From Acanthochromis polyacanthus (Eukaryota > Chordata > Actinopteri > Pomacentridae): a stretch of 64,000 nt of DNA. The stretch lies in contig NC_067132.1 in the NCBI RefSeq assembly GCF_021347895.1, forward strand, positions 13,074,995 through 13,138,994, given 5' to 3'. The translations under genes were made by a program, and so were the position numbers. Of this stretch, positions 1 to 12,839 are shown piece by piece; position 1 is the stretch's first letter; every line of letters begins with the position of its first letter. Under the pieces are notes generated by a model. That model was given only the letters and a program-made list of their open reading frames with translations, was not told the origin of the DNA and did no database searches.

Positions 1-297
1 GATGTTGATCTGTCTCAGAAGGGTCAAATTATTGGCCTGCATCAAGCAAAGAAAACAACTAAGGAGATTTCTGAAACTACTAAAACAGGTTAAGAACATT
101 TAACGGAAGGACAGTGGTGAACCATCATCTTTGAGGAACAAATGTGGTTGGAACAAACTCTTAGATGATCGTAGGAAATTAACAGTAGAACTCACGGCTA
201 TGTTTGTGGCTATGTGAACGTGTGCCGTAATCAAAGCTAGAGGTGGTCCAATGAAATATTAGAGTGTGCGACTTTTTTTTTTTTGGACAGGCAGTAT
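1..297 (+). mobile_element. Decayed Tc1-like transposon remnant, right part
   Basis: Read on the plus strand, the first 90 bases encode a Tc1-type helix-turn-helix start (DVDLSQKGQIIGLHQAKKTT, then KEISETTKTG) followed by stops and frame changes. The segment ends in a T-run and the terminal-repeat-like motif ggacaggcagtata at 284-297, which resembles the end aaccaggcagtgtata of another Tc1 remnant near 22,255. The left end lies outside the window. Only a small part of the transposase region is left, so this is a dead, internally deleted copy. Confidence 0.6.
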
Positions 298-1766
298 ATT
301 AACAAATCTACGCAATTTGTCAATACATAACAAGGCAGAGTAAAACCGAGGCCCTTACAATGACCCAGATAAGTAAAGGTAGGTACATTGCCCAGAAAAT
401 AGCCTCAAACCGGGGTTAAAATCCGCTACAGAACCAGGATCTAATTGCATTATCAGGAACCACAAGCTGTACTTCAACAGCCAACCCCTCCCTGTAATGT
501 TATTCTCATCTGAATGGAGCTTGTGTTTGTAAGAGATGCAGGGTGTGAACTGTGAAGTGCAGCGTATTGATTTTCAGGACATATACTGCCACTCTTTCCC
601 ACCAGTGCTGCTCGGTAATGGGCGGACCCTCATGCAGCTGCAAGTGTCTTAGTTCTTATCTATTTATTCATTTTATCAGCAATAGTGTGAATTGTATCAG
701 ATTGAAATAGATCAGTCATGGGCTTCAAGGGGTTAAAGCTCTTTACTCCCGATGTTCTCACGGTGACTACATGTCTGTGATGTCACGCTGCTGTAATGCA
801 GGTCTCAGGTTACAATAACTTTCAGATCCAGTATGGGGTTATTAGCAGGCACATCAGAGGTGTAATCATCCAGCCCATGATATCACTGTCAGTGAACCTC
901 TGAGGACGACGAGGATCCATACACGGTGTAATCACAGTAACATGATATCACAGCGAGGGGAGCAGTTACAGTCAAATGCATGTAGTGCAGTGAGAAACTT
1001 TAAATGTCAAATGAGTCACACCTTCTGCCATGTTTTTCTATCTTTCTTTCTTGGAGCATCTATGACTGGCAAGCTATTATTAATGTGGTAAATTCCACAT
1101 TAGGTTGACTAAAGGTCACCAGATTATCAGCAGACATCCAGAATGCTTCAGTGATAGGATGTCATTTCATCCTTGATTTTAAGTTTTAATACATTTCTGG
1201 TGATTCCTGCCTCATCACGGCTCTATCTGTTAATATAAGCGATCAAAACAAAAAAAGTGATGGCAAAAAGCCCACAAATACAAACACAAAAGAGAAGACA
1301 AACAAGTTGAAGAAAAAAATGAGGGATATGCTCAGGGCGTTTACAGTCCTTGACGGATCTCAAGTAAATTTATTCTTGGAAAAAACGAACATGCACACCA
1401 TGACGTCTGTGAGCTGCATGGAGACAGGTGTGAAAACAGTGGCAAGTAAAGAATAGCAGAACGCATCAAAACAGACTGTAGGAGGAGAGCGCCCAGGGTC
1501 GGAGTGGGACTCATTTTCAGGCCAGGACTTTCATGCCTCAGACCAGCCCACTTTACATCACGACCTATTACTATTAAAATCATGTAATTCTAGCCTTGTC
1601 TTGTAATTCAGTGTGTTTTTCTAAAATATTTCCAATTCACTGCAAGTAAAGGCTGCTTCACAATGAGGATTTATTTCAACATGAGTGCACATCTCCAACA
1701 TTATTCTTTACAACAATATCAGAATCTATATTCTGTTCCAATAAGTGTTCAAGGATATCCAAACTG
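298..1766. other. Intergenic, no gene seen
   Basis: No reading frame with recognisable protein similarity and no clear repeat ends were seen. The longest open frame here (1341-1583, minus) has no recognisable domain and no splice context. The stretch around 760-960 is complex sequence with no assignment. Confidence 0.5.
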
Positions 1767-1830
1767 GCTGCACAGTGGAGTAGTGGTTAGCACTTTCGCC
1801 TTGCAGCAAGAAGATCCCCTCCTCTCATAT
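1767..1830 (+). repeat. SINE fragment (tRNA-like head)
   Basis: The motif ggctgcacagtgg followed by tagtggttagcactttcgcc and ttgcagcaagaag matches the head of the longer SINE at 43,149-43,442 and the inverted copy near 57,400. Only the tRNA-like head is clear; the rest has diverged or was lost. Confidence 0.6.
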
Positions 1831-2822
1831 GAATCAGTGAGAGATGGGCCACAGCGGAGAGGTGAAGGGAGTCCTTCTGCTACATATTAAAGTTGCTTTA
1901 AAATGACTTTGACCTTTCAGCATTTCAACCTCGCACAAATATCAAAACACTTATGTTAACCACTGTGACACCGGGACCCCGCAGCCTTTCATTTACCTTA
2001 AGAAAATGCATTAAAGCTGCTGCATGTGCAGTCACACACCTCAATGCACACAGCAAACACAGCACATACACAAACCAGTGCACATGCAGACTGCATGTGC
2101 ATACAAATGTGCCCCATACAAGCCCCCCGGCCAGAGTTTAAAGCCTGCTTTGTTGTGCTATTATGAGTTGCTGTATTGTGGAAATGCACATATTCACGCA
2201 AGGTTTTCTACAGTGCCTGTGCTTGCTTTTCGTTAGCCTTTCACATTTACCTTTCTACCATTCGTTGTAATGTCTTCCTGAAACAGCGCAAACAAAAAAG
2301 CTGTCATGTCAGCCAGCGTTTACAAAAATGAATCAAGTGTTCAGTGTGATTGTTAGCCCATGTAAATCCGTTTTACATGTACAAACGCTGACATTCATGG
2401 GATAAATACGAACAGATCTGGCGTTCACTGAGACAACAACGAAAGCAGTTCAGGCAGGACTAAGAATAGGACTGCCATGTTTCTTCAAGGTTACCCATCT
2501 ATTGAGCTACATGCGTGAAAAATAGTGACTGGAAAATTGTGTGAATGAGATCCACTCAGCTGTAGAGACTGTTGTAGCAACTCTTCAGGCAAAACAAATT
2601 ATCTAATATCAGGCTGAATGACTGAAGTGAAAGGAAATCAGTCTCATTACTGTGCTATGAAACATCGCTTTTATGCTCCTTCAGAGCTGCTATAATCGGT
2701 GTTTACATTCGTAATGGATGAAGTGAGAAGGTGTATGTATAATCACAGGATTCCAACTCTGCAAAGCATTTTAGCATCTTTCAGCTTGATTGTTCGTTTT
2801 AGCGCTCATCGCTACTATTCTA

Positions 2823-3402
2823 CACTGCAAAAACTCAAAATCTTACAGTCTATTTGTCTTATTTTTGGTCTAAATGTCTCATCCCACTTGATTTAAGAAT
2901 GTTTACTAATATATATGTAATCACTTTAGATATTTTTTTGGATGTTTTTGGTAGATTTTTATTCATTTTTTGAAAATATTTACAATTTCTATATATTTAA
3001 AATTTTAATTTCTTGTCAAATTTGGGGATATTTTTTAAAAATTAAACTTTTAAGGGATTTTCTTCCTGAAGATTTTTCAAATTTATATAACTTTTAGAAA
3101 TTTTTTGCTGAATTTTTGGATTCTTTTCAGACATGAGAACAATATTTTTTGGTGCCATAAATGAGGACAACAGGAGGGTTAAGACACCTAAGCTTGACAG
3201 TCCTGGTAAAATACAGCTTAAAATAAGTTTCCCAAGCTAATTATAAACATCTCAATATTATAAATATCATATCTTATTTCAAGAAATCTTACCAAGCTAT
3301 TTTCACTTGTTCTACTGGCAGATTTTTTCACTTATTTCAAGGTAAAAGTTCCTTGAAATATTTTGTTTTCTTGTTTTGAGAGGGGCATTTTTTCCCGCGT
3401 AG
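2823..3402 (+). mobile_element. Composite non-autonomous DNA repeat, copy 1
   Basis: It begins with cactgcaaaaactcaaaatc and ends with a conserved block (cttatttcaaggtaaaagtt, cttgttttgagaggggcatt). The same left block, right block and internal junction occur at 19,655-20,564, so the two are copies of one family. There is no coding capacity. The middle holds the right part of a piggyBac-type miniature element (to 3,182). Compared with copy 2, this copy lacks roughly 300 bp at the left inner junction. Confidence 0.65.
2897..3182 (+). mobile_element. Nested piggyBac-type MITE, right part
   Basis: AT-rich non-coding sequence ending in gaggacaacaggagggttaa at 3,163-3,182. TTAA is the target site expected for piggyBac-type elements, and the same ends flank copies at 19,839 and 60,583. 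The left end is missing here. It sits inside the composite repeat at 2,823-3,402. Confidence 0.55.
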
Positions 3403-3646
3403 TTCAGATCCACTGTGTTAGGAGAATCGCTCAGGGCTACACAACATGACAATGAATTAAAATGAACAAGTTCCTGCTCTGTAAGACCATTTTCCTGCCT
3501 GTATGAGACACTTGTTACTGGAGGCCAGATTGTAGGATTCTGTTACTGCTATTAACACATTTCTCCACACTGTAGGTGCAAATACCAGTGTTTAGTCACA
3601 CATGGTGTAAGGTTAGTAAGACAGCAGAGGATTCCATTTTGAGTTA

Positions 3647-4082
3647 TTACCTCCACCAGGAGGTTATGTAATCATCGGAGTTTGTTTGTCTGTCTGTCTG
3701 TCTGTTAACAGCATAACTCAAAAAGCCATGGACGGATTTTCACCAATTTTTTACAGAATGTCTGAAGAGCAAAAGTAACAATCGATTAGATTTTGGAGGT
3801 GATCCGGATCACTGTTGGGATCCAGGATTTTTTTGAAGGACTCTGTACAATTGAGAGATGGCCGGAATTGTACAGAGTCCTTCAAAAAAATCCTGGATCC
3901 AGACGGTGATCCAGATCACCTCCAAAATCTAATCGATTGTTACTTTTGCTCTTCCGGACATTCTGTAAAAATTTGGTGAAAATCCGTCCATGACTTTTTG
4001 AGTTATGCTGTTAACAGACAGACAGACAGACAGACAGATGGCCTGGCAGAGGTCTGCGCTCTCCGAGTGTTTTTCTAGTTAT
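3647..4082. mobile_element. Foldback (long inverted repeat) element
   Basis: Two arms of about 165 bases (about 3,689-3,852 and 3,866-4,038) are near-perfect reverse complements, including gtctgtctgtctgtctgtta against its complement near 4,010-4,038 and ggaggtgatccggatcac against gtgatccagatcacctcc. A 13-base spacer (gagagatggccgg) joins them. The outer ends carry cctccaccaggaggttatg on the left and gaggtctgcgctctccgagt on the right, motifs I associate with a widespread animal repeat. No coding capacity. Confidence 0.7.
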
Positions 4083-4157
4083 TTGTTGTTAAGATAAAGT
4101 AGGTCATTTTGTTTGTACTTATTTATTTCCGTTCCTCCTTTTTGTCTCCTGTACTTA

Positions 4158-5938
4158 CAAGGGCTCATCAAAAAGTTCTGCGACTGTGCGTGGCGACGTG
4201 TGCAAGCAGCAGCATCAGGAGTCTGGATGTTACATGAAAGCATGCTGTAAACAGCAGGACCTGTGTTACACATTTTCTGTATGTCGAGCAGCATCTGCGA
4301 TGAGCGCTGAATCTCTTAATAAATTGTATCAAAATTGTGACCCCCTTTCGGAGGAAAGGAATAGGTCACATGGAGCAGACGGAGAGCAGTGATTTTGTTG
4401 TTGGGGCCAATAAACCTGTGCACTGTGACTGATTGGAGCACTAACATGCCATCGTGGCACAGTTCAGGTCATTTTCTCTGAACGTTCTTCCTCAAACATC
4501 TCAGGATGTTACAGTGAAGTTACAGTCCGACCCCAGAGGAGGAATTCCCATTAATGCTGAAGATGCATGCTCTTGGTGCATTCAGGAGCAGACATGTCTT
4601 TCCTGTCGTTGGAAACTGAAGGCTCTTTAATTGTAAAAACTGGAGATTTTTCATTTGCTGGTAGTGTGGTGTAATATTCTTTGAGTATGATGTGTTGAAA
4701 GTGAATGATTATGTAATCCTGGCAAATGCTATTTGAATTGATGAGTAGTATGTGTGTGTTGTACTTAATGTTGAATATTCTAATAACCGCCGATGTTTTG
4801 ATTGTACTGAATGTGTGGAATGGAAAAGGAGGCCTAGAAGCTGTGTAAGGATGGTTCAAAGGTTGATAAGAAATCACAAGGTATAATTTGTAACTAGGAG
4901 ATGAAATATGGAGTGCTCAAAACATAATGATGTATACTTAAGGTATTATAACTTTTAACATATACTGGAATCATAACACAAACAAGTGTACAACCCCTGG
5001 CAAAATTATGGAATCACCAGTCTTGGAGGATGTTCATTCAGTTGTTTAATTTTGTAGAAAAAAAGCAGAGCACAGACATGCTAAACTCATTTAATATGGC
5101 AACTATCTGGCTTTAAGAAACACTGAAAGAAATCAAGAAAAAAACTTGCAGTTGTCAACAATTGTTTTTTTTAGATCAAGGAGAGGGAAAAAAGGGGAAT
5201 CACTCAATTCTGAGGAAAAAATAATGGAATCACCCTGTAAATTTCCATTTCCAACACTAAAACCTGCAACAGATTAAATGTGCTCATTAGTCTGCAGTTA
5301 TTCAAGAGTTGTTATGACTGTCTTTTTGCTTACTTAGGACTATCACATCCACTGTGAAGTGTAACCGAACGATGACATATGATATTTTGGTGACAAGATC
5401 TGACCAATAGATTAAAACGGTAAAATGGTGTCAAAACTGTCACTCCTATCCTACACCCTATAGGTGTGGAAAACTGATCAACTGTCACAGCATCAAAGAC
5501 ACCTCACAGCTCAGTATCTCTAGTTTTTGTTGGGGGTGTTAAAGAACTACCCCTGTTTGTTTTTTTTTGTCGACGACAAATCCTCCTGCCTCCGAATTCT
5601 GACTTTTCTTGGTGATTTTTTGAAGATCTTTAACATTTGAACACGGTCAAGTCTGAGACTCTGACCCTTGATTTATGACTCAGATTCCACTTCATCAGTA
5701 GCTGCAGACCCACCTCGCGCCACCGGTGATGGATCCTTTGCATGAAGCTTGGATCACCTTAGCTGCTCACTAACATAAAATGTGATGTTTTCTCTCTTTG
5801 CTCTAGTTTGAGACCCATGAGGACAAATCACAAATGGTCACAAAAACATGTGTAACACAGTCACATCATAACTTAAGAGAGCTACTGCTCACACGTTTAG
5901 CATGCTGCACAGTCCTGGAACTTTTTGATCAACCCTTG
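4158..5938. mobile_element. Mariner/Tc1-superfamily element with TA duplication, non-coding
   Basis: The left end caagggctcatcaaaaagtt and the reverse complement of the right end (caagggttgatcaaaaagtt) are terminal inverted repeats. Each is flanked by the dinucleotide TA (4,156-4,157 and 5,939-5,940), the usual target of this superfamily. Nothing inside reads as an intact transposase. The interior was interrupted by a different Tc1-like fragment at 4,991-5,345. Confidence 0.65.
4991..5345 (+). mobile_element. Nested Tc1-like transposon fragment
   Basis: It starts with caacccctggcaaaattatg and gaatcaccagtctt and later repeats ataatggaatcaccctgtaa. Paired ATTATGGAATCACC motifs are typical of the untranslated leader of a common fish Tc1-like family. 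The transposase reading frame is absent or unrecognisable and no matching right end was found, so the right boundary is approximate. Confidence 0.55.
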
Positions 5939-6859
5939 TATTTAAGTTTTTACTCTAAAAATAGCTACCATTAAAATGCATTCTGTTTGGGTACATCTGT
6001 GCATGTACTGACTGTCTGTCCTGCACAAAATCAGTGTTAGCAACCAGCTAACTCTTTGCTAACAACAAAATCTATTAATGCAGCTTTAATGTAACTGCTC
6101 CTTTTATCAGCGTATAAAACAGCCACAAATCACTGACACACTCCTTCAAGAACCTCAAACTATAAAAATACTTACATCCAGTTTTTTCTTGGCTTAAAGT
6201 AAAACCTAAAGTATTCATTTTGTCCTCCATAAATGACAGAATCCGCCTCATAAATACGTCTCCCCATCTGAACTGTATCCGCATTAGTCCTCATTCTACC
6301 TCTTTGTCTGTTTATTCAAAACAAATCCATGTAAGACCGCAGACCAGATGACGAGCCAGCAGACCAGGTGTCCGCACAGCTTTCTTGAACCGCCAATACA
6401 GTGAATCACCGCTTTGCCATATCAGTCGACGATAGAAAATAGCTGCACATAAGGAATTATGTGTGGCTATAAAATCGCCCGGATTGTTACTTAAATAAGA
6501 GCAAAACGGTGTGTTCAGCGTGCGCGCTCACAGCTGAGAAAAACAACTCCGCTCCCATATAAAAGCTGATTTTCCCATCTTCCCCCGAAACCCAGCGAAG
6601 CTTCTGTTGTTGTCTCTGTTGACAGGATGTGATATTTGGAGCGATCAGTGGTGATTGTCTGCTGACTCACCACAACAGGAGCTCAGAAAGAGGCCCATGA
6701 GTCATCGGCAGAAAAAGGTCAGCTCGAATGGACATTTAGCTACAACAAGGCATTCGGTAGAGAAAAGAAAACAAAAGAAGAGAAAAGATAGAGAAAAGAC
6801 GAGAAGAAGCCTGCAGGATCCTCAATTTAAAAACTCATCTGGCTCTCTTTAAAAATGGC

Positions 6860-7140
6860 CCACAGCTCCGGCTTGATGATTCACTCTGATGATGAAATGA
6901 CAGCTTGAAAAGAGATGTAGCGCTACATGCTGGGAATGATAGATGATAAGCGGCATTCCGAATCGTTAATTCTGCTGTAATTAATATTGATTAGATTAGC
7001 TGGCAATAATCCATGCTTATCTGCAGAGGATAATGTGGGCTGGGGTATGCATAAACAACTCCGGGGCTAAATTAAAACAGCTATATTTTAATAATGAATA
7101 GTGGAGATTAACAGGCGGAGTCAGTCACCTGCCTACAGCG
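6860..7140. promoter_or_regulatory. Candidate conserved non-coding enhancer
   Basis: Complex sequence without an open frame or repeat character. It is dense in homeodomain-type TAAT/ATTA cores: tcgttaattctgctgtaatt, then aatattgattagattagctg, and aataatgaatagtggagatt. The density of such sites in non-repetitive sequence inside a gene desert is what developmental enhancers look like. Conservation could not be tested here. Confidence 0.3.
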
Positions 7141-8224
7141 CGGAATGGAAACTTTAAAAACACAATCCCCTGCTTTTATGATATACCCCACAGCAATTAG
7201 GTAACTTATCTGCATTGCTCATTTGTTTTATGGCATTGTTTGTTTTGTGGATATGTTGATTTTATGATGCTGTTTACTTCAGTTAAGTGGATGTCCAACA
7301 GCTCACAACAAACACCACTTCACTCCATATGGGAAAAGCCATTTCTTTCTCTCTCTCTCTTTTTTTAAAATAAATCCCCCAGGGTACGGAAAGCTGCTTT
7401 GCCTCCCCACGGTCTGTCTGTTATGTTTATCTGCAGCAGCACATCTCTTTGGTTTTTATAGTCTTTGTTTCTCCTTAGGATCTGTTTACGCCTGACTGGG
7501 CCCCGCACTTTTAAAATGATGAAGGGGAGTGCAAAGTGTTTGGGACGGCAATCTTTTATTTGTATGATGTGTTTATGGTTATTGTTTCCATTTGTTATCA
7601 GCTTGCAGCAGCCGGACACAGATATGTGAGGAGAATTAGAAAAAGACTGACAAGTTAACGTGAGTCTGACTGATTCATTTGCTCCACGCTGAGACAAGCT
7701 ACAGTGACTGACATCAGGCGCCTGCTGGACGGACTGTCAGTGTTCAATATTAAATGAATATCAAATAAAAAAAAAAAAAAAACAGAGAGCAGAAGTGAAA
7801 CCGGATTTATTTCAAGAGTAAAAAAAGCCTCATTAAAAATCACACTGTCATTTGTAATAATGCAGCAGAAATCCAGCCTCTGAACCCAGCTCTGCCGACA
7901 GTATGAAAAACACTTTATTTGTCCCCGTGGGGAGATTTGGTGTGCAGCCTAATCACATGGCATTTCATCACGACAAGCAAACCCCCAATAAACATACCCG
8001 TACACAGAAAGTGCACCTCGCAACAAATTAGGACGGTCAACCTGCTGGGTCACAGCATGACCCGTTTAAAAAGTTAATGGCTTGAGGAACAAATGATAGT
8101 TTAGTTCTGCTTTTAGTAAGTCGAAAGGGGGAAACATCACCGACCAGATGGCAACAATTCAAATGAGGAGGCAAGAGGGTGCTTTTCTCACAATGACGTT
8201 TGCTTTATTTAAAGTCTGGCTCTA
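7141..8224. other. Intergenic, no gene seen
   Basis: Contains a CT-rich run near 7,345, an A-run near 7,770 and ordinary complex sequence. Open frames on the minus strand (7,365-7,843) have no recognisable domain and no supporting splice sites. Confidence 0.45.
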
Positions 8225-9080
8225 GTTGTTGATTTAACCCCTAACAACTCAACTCTGTGTATCAAAGTTACATATTTAGAAGATTTTCCATGAAAATGCC
8301 TTAAAATGGCTGAGATGTAACTCTACACTCTTGCTTCGTCTAGAATGTGCAGATCTACACTACTGTTAAAAAGTTTGGGGTCACTTAAATGTCCTTATTT
8401 TTGAAAGAAAAGCAGTTTTTTTCAATTTAGACAACATTAAATGAATCAGAAATACAGTCTAGACAATGTGATAAATGACTATTCTAGCTGGAAACGGCTG
8501 ATTTTTAATGGAATATCTCCATAGGGGTACAGATGAACATTTCCAGCAACCATCACTCCTGTGTTCTAATGCTACATTGTGTTAGCTAATGGTGTTGAAA
8601 GGCTCATTGATGATTAGAAAACCCTTGTGCAGTTATGTTAGCACATGGATAAAAGTGTGAGTTTTCATGGGAAACATGGAATTGTCTGGATGACCCTAAA
8701 CTTTTGAACGGTAGTGTACATAGTCTCCAAATCTCTTTAACCACCTCTGACACTCATTGCAGTTCAAGCACACCAGCTCACCTACAACTCTGCTCAAACA
8801 GTGGAAGATGCACAGTAGCATGTTGTTACAGTGGAGTAATTCAGTCACGCATGTTCAAACCGGAAACTGACTGTAGGGAAGAATGACACAGAAAGTCCTG
8901 CAAATAGACAGGATTGATTCTTTAAGTGTGCTACAAATTAAACTCCAGAAATCTGAATTTGAGTTCGTAGACTGTCATTGGTACACTGCAGTTCCAAGGT
9001 GGTAATTCTCAGCCACGGCTTATTTCACTCATGAAATGTCTTCTAGCATATGAAAAAACTCACATGGACATGTTAACAAA
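8225..9080. repeat. Unclassified interspersed repeat, copy A
   Basis: Segments match 22,850-23,275 in the same order: gcacaccagctcacct, then tattcaaac/tgttcaaaccgga, the block atgacacagaaagtcctgc, then tgcagttccaaggtggtaat, and finally catggacatgttaac. Copy A is interrupted by the 359-bp element at 8,358-8,716. No coding capacity or terminal repeats are evident, so the class is unknown. Confidence 0.5.
8358..8716. mobile_element. Miniature Tc1/mariner-type element (MITE)
   Basis: The left end cactactgttaaaaagtttg and the complement of the right end (cactaccgttcaaaagttta) form terminal inverted repeats of about 28 bp. They are flanked by TA on both sides (8,356-8,357 and 8,717-8,718). The 359-bp interior has no coding capacity, so it would have been moved by a transposase supplied in trans. 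Confidence 0.8.
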
Positions 9081-12000
9081 GGGAAGACTTGAGTTTCACC
9101 TGTACGGGTCTTTAACACTCTGTGTAGATACGTGCTGGGAGATACCTTCATTTCTGTTGCCCAATCAGCAGATACTGTAGGGCGACAGAACAGTTTTGAC
9201 AAAAGAACACCAGAACATTTGAAGCATTTTGTTGTGGACAATTTGAGGATACCAGTTTATTTAAAAAGCACATCCTTGGTTGTATCTTCATGCTTACATG
9301 GTCAGTCCACAGATACCATTTAAGCTCATGATCGAGCAAAATGCCAGAGAACTGTAATTTGCAACATGTCGTATTGGTTTCCTGCTGATAAATGCAGTGT
9401 TAGAGGACTGCAGCTTTCTAAAATCAATGGACACTTCTTTCTTTTTAGTGGTGTTTAGCAGAAGGTTTGACTTGTCACATCAGATTAGGAAAACGTCAAG
9501 AACTAGCCCATGTTCCTTATGAAAGGCTTAAGGTCTGTGCTAATGATCATTTTGCTAGAGAAGGATGTACCAATTTTTAGTTTCTGGATTCTATAGCTGC
9601 TGTGATCAACAATCCATTTTATCGAGCCAGCTTCAAATGTAAATTCCATGGTCAGCATATCTACTAAAATGCTGGGATGAAAGAGTTAAAAGCAAATAAA
9701 AAGCCCCCTTTGGTTTCTCAAATTAGTATGCAATTAGTGCAATGGAGTCAGGATAGCATCCTTGTATTCCCCAGAAGCTTGTTAGGCAAATAGCAGGGTG
9801 TATATAAGGTTCTATGTTTGTTATGCAATGTACCTCAATACTATGTGTTCAAAGCAATTCAACACTAGAGACGTAATTATTATTGTCCGAAAGTCATTTG
9901 GTCAAATGGTTCTGGGACTTTTTGGCAGAGGAACAATTATAGATGTTTTCCATATTGAGCTGGAGGAATCGCAATTGAAACCTTAATACTGTTACTCAAA
10001 ACTCAATACTAAAAACGACAAAAGTGAGTTGAACTGGTTTCCCATCTTCAGCCACTTAATGTCCTGCAAGATGAGAGAGTTTTCCCTGCCTTTCGGTGGA
10101 ACACTGGTCATGGTTTTAATTGCCTGCCATGAGTGTCTGGGATTATCTGATGCCAGTGTGGCCACTGTCTTTTGGTTATAGCTGTTCTCGTCTAGCTGTG
10201 TTTATCTTTTCATCTGTCTCTGAACATCCCTTCCTGCTGTGTCATCTTGGTTTTTATGAGCTTTCTTCTTTTAAATTATGAGAATTCTTTAAAAAAATTC
10301 TTAGACACCCATGGCTTATCCCAAAGATGAACTTTAGAGGTTTTAATGGGTACCAATGAGTCTACACAGAAAACTGATAGTCAGCCACTGCTCCAATCTG
10401 ATCGTTAATAATAGGAATGTTAAAGACCTCCCTTAAAGTGGAATCAAACATTCCTGGAGAGCAATTACTCAGCAGTTCCACACTTTGGCATGCTTTTTTC
10501 AGGTTTCTCCTTCTCTAGTAGCCTCTGACAGACGGGATAGACTATGTAGTGATCAGGCACTCTGAGTGGTGGAAGCAGGAATGAAGTGTTTGGGCACCTC
10601 TTCATGGAACACTTGTAAAATTCTCACAGGATAAACTTGTGTGCATCAGGGTAAGTCTATCTGGGAGATTAAAAATGATCTCAAATGTCATTAAAATTTT
10701 TGGGTGTATTCATACCATTGTGAGACAATTTTGAGGAAACTCCTTGTGCAGATTAAATGGTCATTGAATGGTAAGATACACAAAGCAGCCACATGTCAGG
10801 AGCCTTCCTGGTGGGGTCTCAGTCAGTCACAGACATGGTGTTACTGTCCAGCCAAGTCTCCATGATTGCCAAGACACAGATGCTTTTGTAGGTAGCGGAT
10901 GTTGCCTCGCAATTCGTTTACCTTTACTCTCAGAAATTGCATTAATGAGCAAGGTAGTCGGCAGTAGAAGCAGCAAATACCTCATTTACATCATTGTTTT
11001 TGCTTTGTCTGTGTAATAGGCCTTCCTGTCTTTATTCTGAAACGGTACATTATCAAATCCACTACGGTTGAATGGTGTGGAAATACATGGCTTCGATGCA
11101 GCAATTAGAGAATTCTCTGCTGTATTGGATCTCGCCTGCTATGGCCCCTGCTCAACTGCTGTCGTGTCACTGGGTAAAATAGGTGTCTTAAATCACAGCA
11201 AACAGTCCAATCACATACCATAAAGCGAAATCCATTTTAGATGCTTTGGTGCAGGCAAGGTGTGAGGTAAAAGGCTGAAACAACATGATAAAATCACACA
11301 AATAAACAATGTCAAGCGTGAAATGGAGCGAGGGAGCCACAGTGCAGTGCCTCCAGAGAGAGTCAGGAGGAGGTGTGTTACGTGGTTCACTCCATAAGTT
11401 TAGATAAGGACCACTTTAGGATAAATGTTTACGTTCAACTTAAATCTGTAGTATAGTGAGGACAGAATGATTAAACAGCTGAGATTACAGCAGGTAAAAG
11501 AGAGTTTAGCGAAGAGCCTGGATGAATTTTATAGATGTGAATGAACTCACGTTACAATGACATAAGTGGCCCAGCTGGTACATTTTTATGGGAGTTCTGA
11601 TTTTTTCTAACAAATGATATGTTGTTGAACTTGGTTAAGTTATGACAATTTTAACTTCTAATAATGCTGTAATAGATGATAGTTTTTCTGAGAATACTGA
11701 TGGAGCTAATTCAGGCAACTCAACTGTAGTCTGGCGCTACACTCACATGAGAAAATGTCAATGAGACACATATTTTACTAGAAAATTAATTAGAAACAGA
11801 ATAGTGGAGTTTGCCAAAAATATATGCAGTCTTTGAACTGTAGTGTGTATTAATAGTCTTTTTAACAATTATTTTATTATTTATTCGCAAAATTTTGAAT
11901 GATTTAATAAAAGCCATTTTAAGATGCTGTAGAAATTTACATGGAGATTATCTCACTACTTTGGCATGACCCATGATTTTTAATCACCCAAGTGTCCGTC

Positions 12001-12839
12001 ATAATTGTAACATACTTTTGTGAGAAACCAAACTGCTGGAAAATAGTATTAACTGTGGATAGACGTGGCTTCCCCGGAGCAACAAGGCAGCTGTTTTGAC
12101 ACAATGCTGCAATGAACGACAGCAGTCAATTAGGCATCTACATGTATATATCTAAGCTCTGAGTGTAGTTCCCCCTAAGGGATAAGTTATTTCATTGCCC
12201 CGGAGTTCCTGCTGAGTTGAGCACAGTGTTTCTGAGCAGAGATGCCAATCATGAATACTGTGAATATTTACATTTGCATAATAGCCCAACTATTCCACAT
12301 GAGCTGGCTGACTGAAACTGAGTTCCAGAAACCAGCTGAACAGATGATTAGCTTGACATGCTGACATTCTCTGCAGTTATAATTATATCGTCACTTTGTG
12401 TGACTTTTCATGACAGTGGTGTCACCCATCATCAGTCTGTGCTCCTTTAGGAAAGCAAGCTCAACAATAGTTAGCAATCATATGCAGTCAAATAGCACCT
12501 GTAGTGCTATCAGCAGCAGCTAGCTGGTTAATTGATCGATTTTAAAAGGCTTCTGAAGGAAAAACACAAAACCGTAAACATTGAAAGAGACAGACAATCT
12601 TCCTCTGCTGTTATGTTTTGGCCAGCAGAAGCTAGCTAGCACTTGCTCACAGCCTAAGCTAGTTAGCTAGATATGGTTAAACCCCAAATCATTCATACTC
12701 ATATGTGTAGAAATGTAACGAATATTTATTTGAGCAAAAAGCTTCCTCTGGCTGAAAATGACACAAACAAGTCACAAACATTGTAATAAAATGTTAATTC
12801 TACATTTTCTGTGTTTTTTAATGAACATTTTGGCCAGAA
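9081..12839. other. Intergenic, no gene seen
   Basis: No exon with clear splice sites and protein similarity was found. Short frames, including 10,768-11,016 (+), show no domain. Some of 9,450-10,900 has the broken look of an old transposon, but no ends or motifs could be fixed. Confidence 0.45.

Noticed and set aside
1953..2236. Overlapping His/Thr-rich frames on both strands
   Set aside because: Low-complexity CACA-rich sequence with no similarity or splice support.
9440..9600. Possible THAP-like sequence (RLKVCANDHF)
   Set aside because: Only one short motif; no W, no first Cys pair and no terminal motif could be found.
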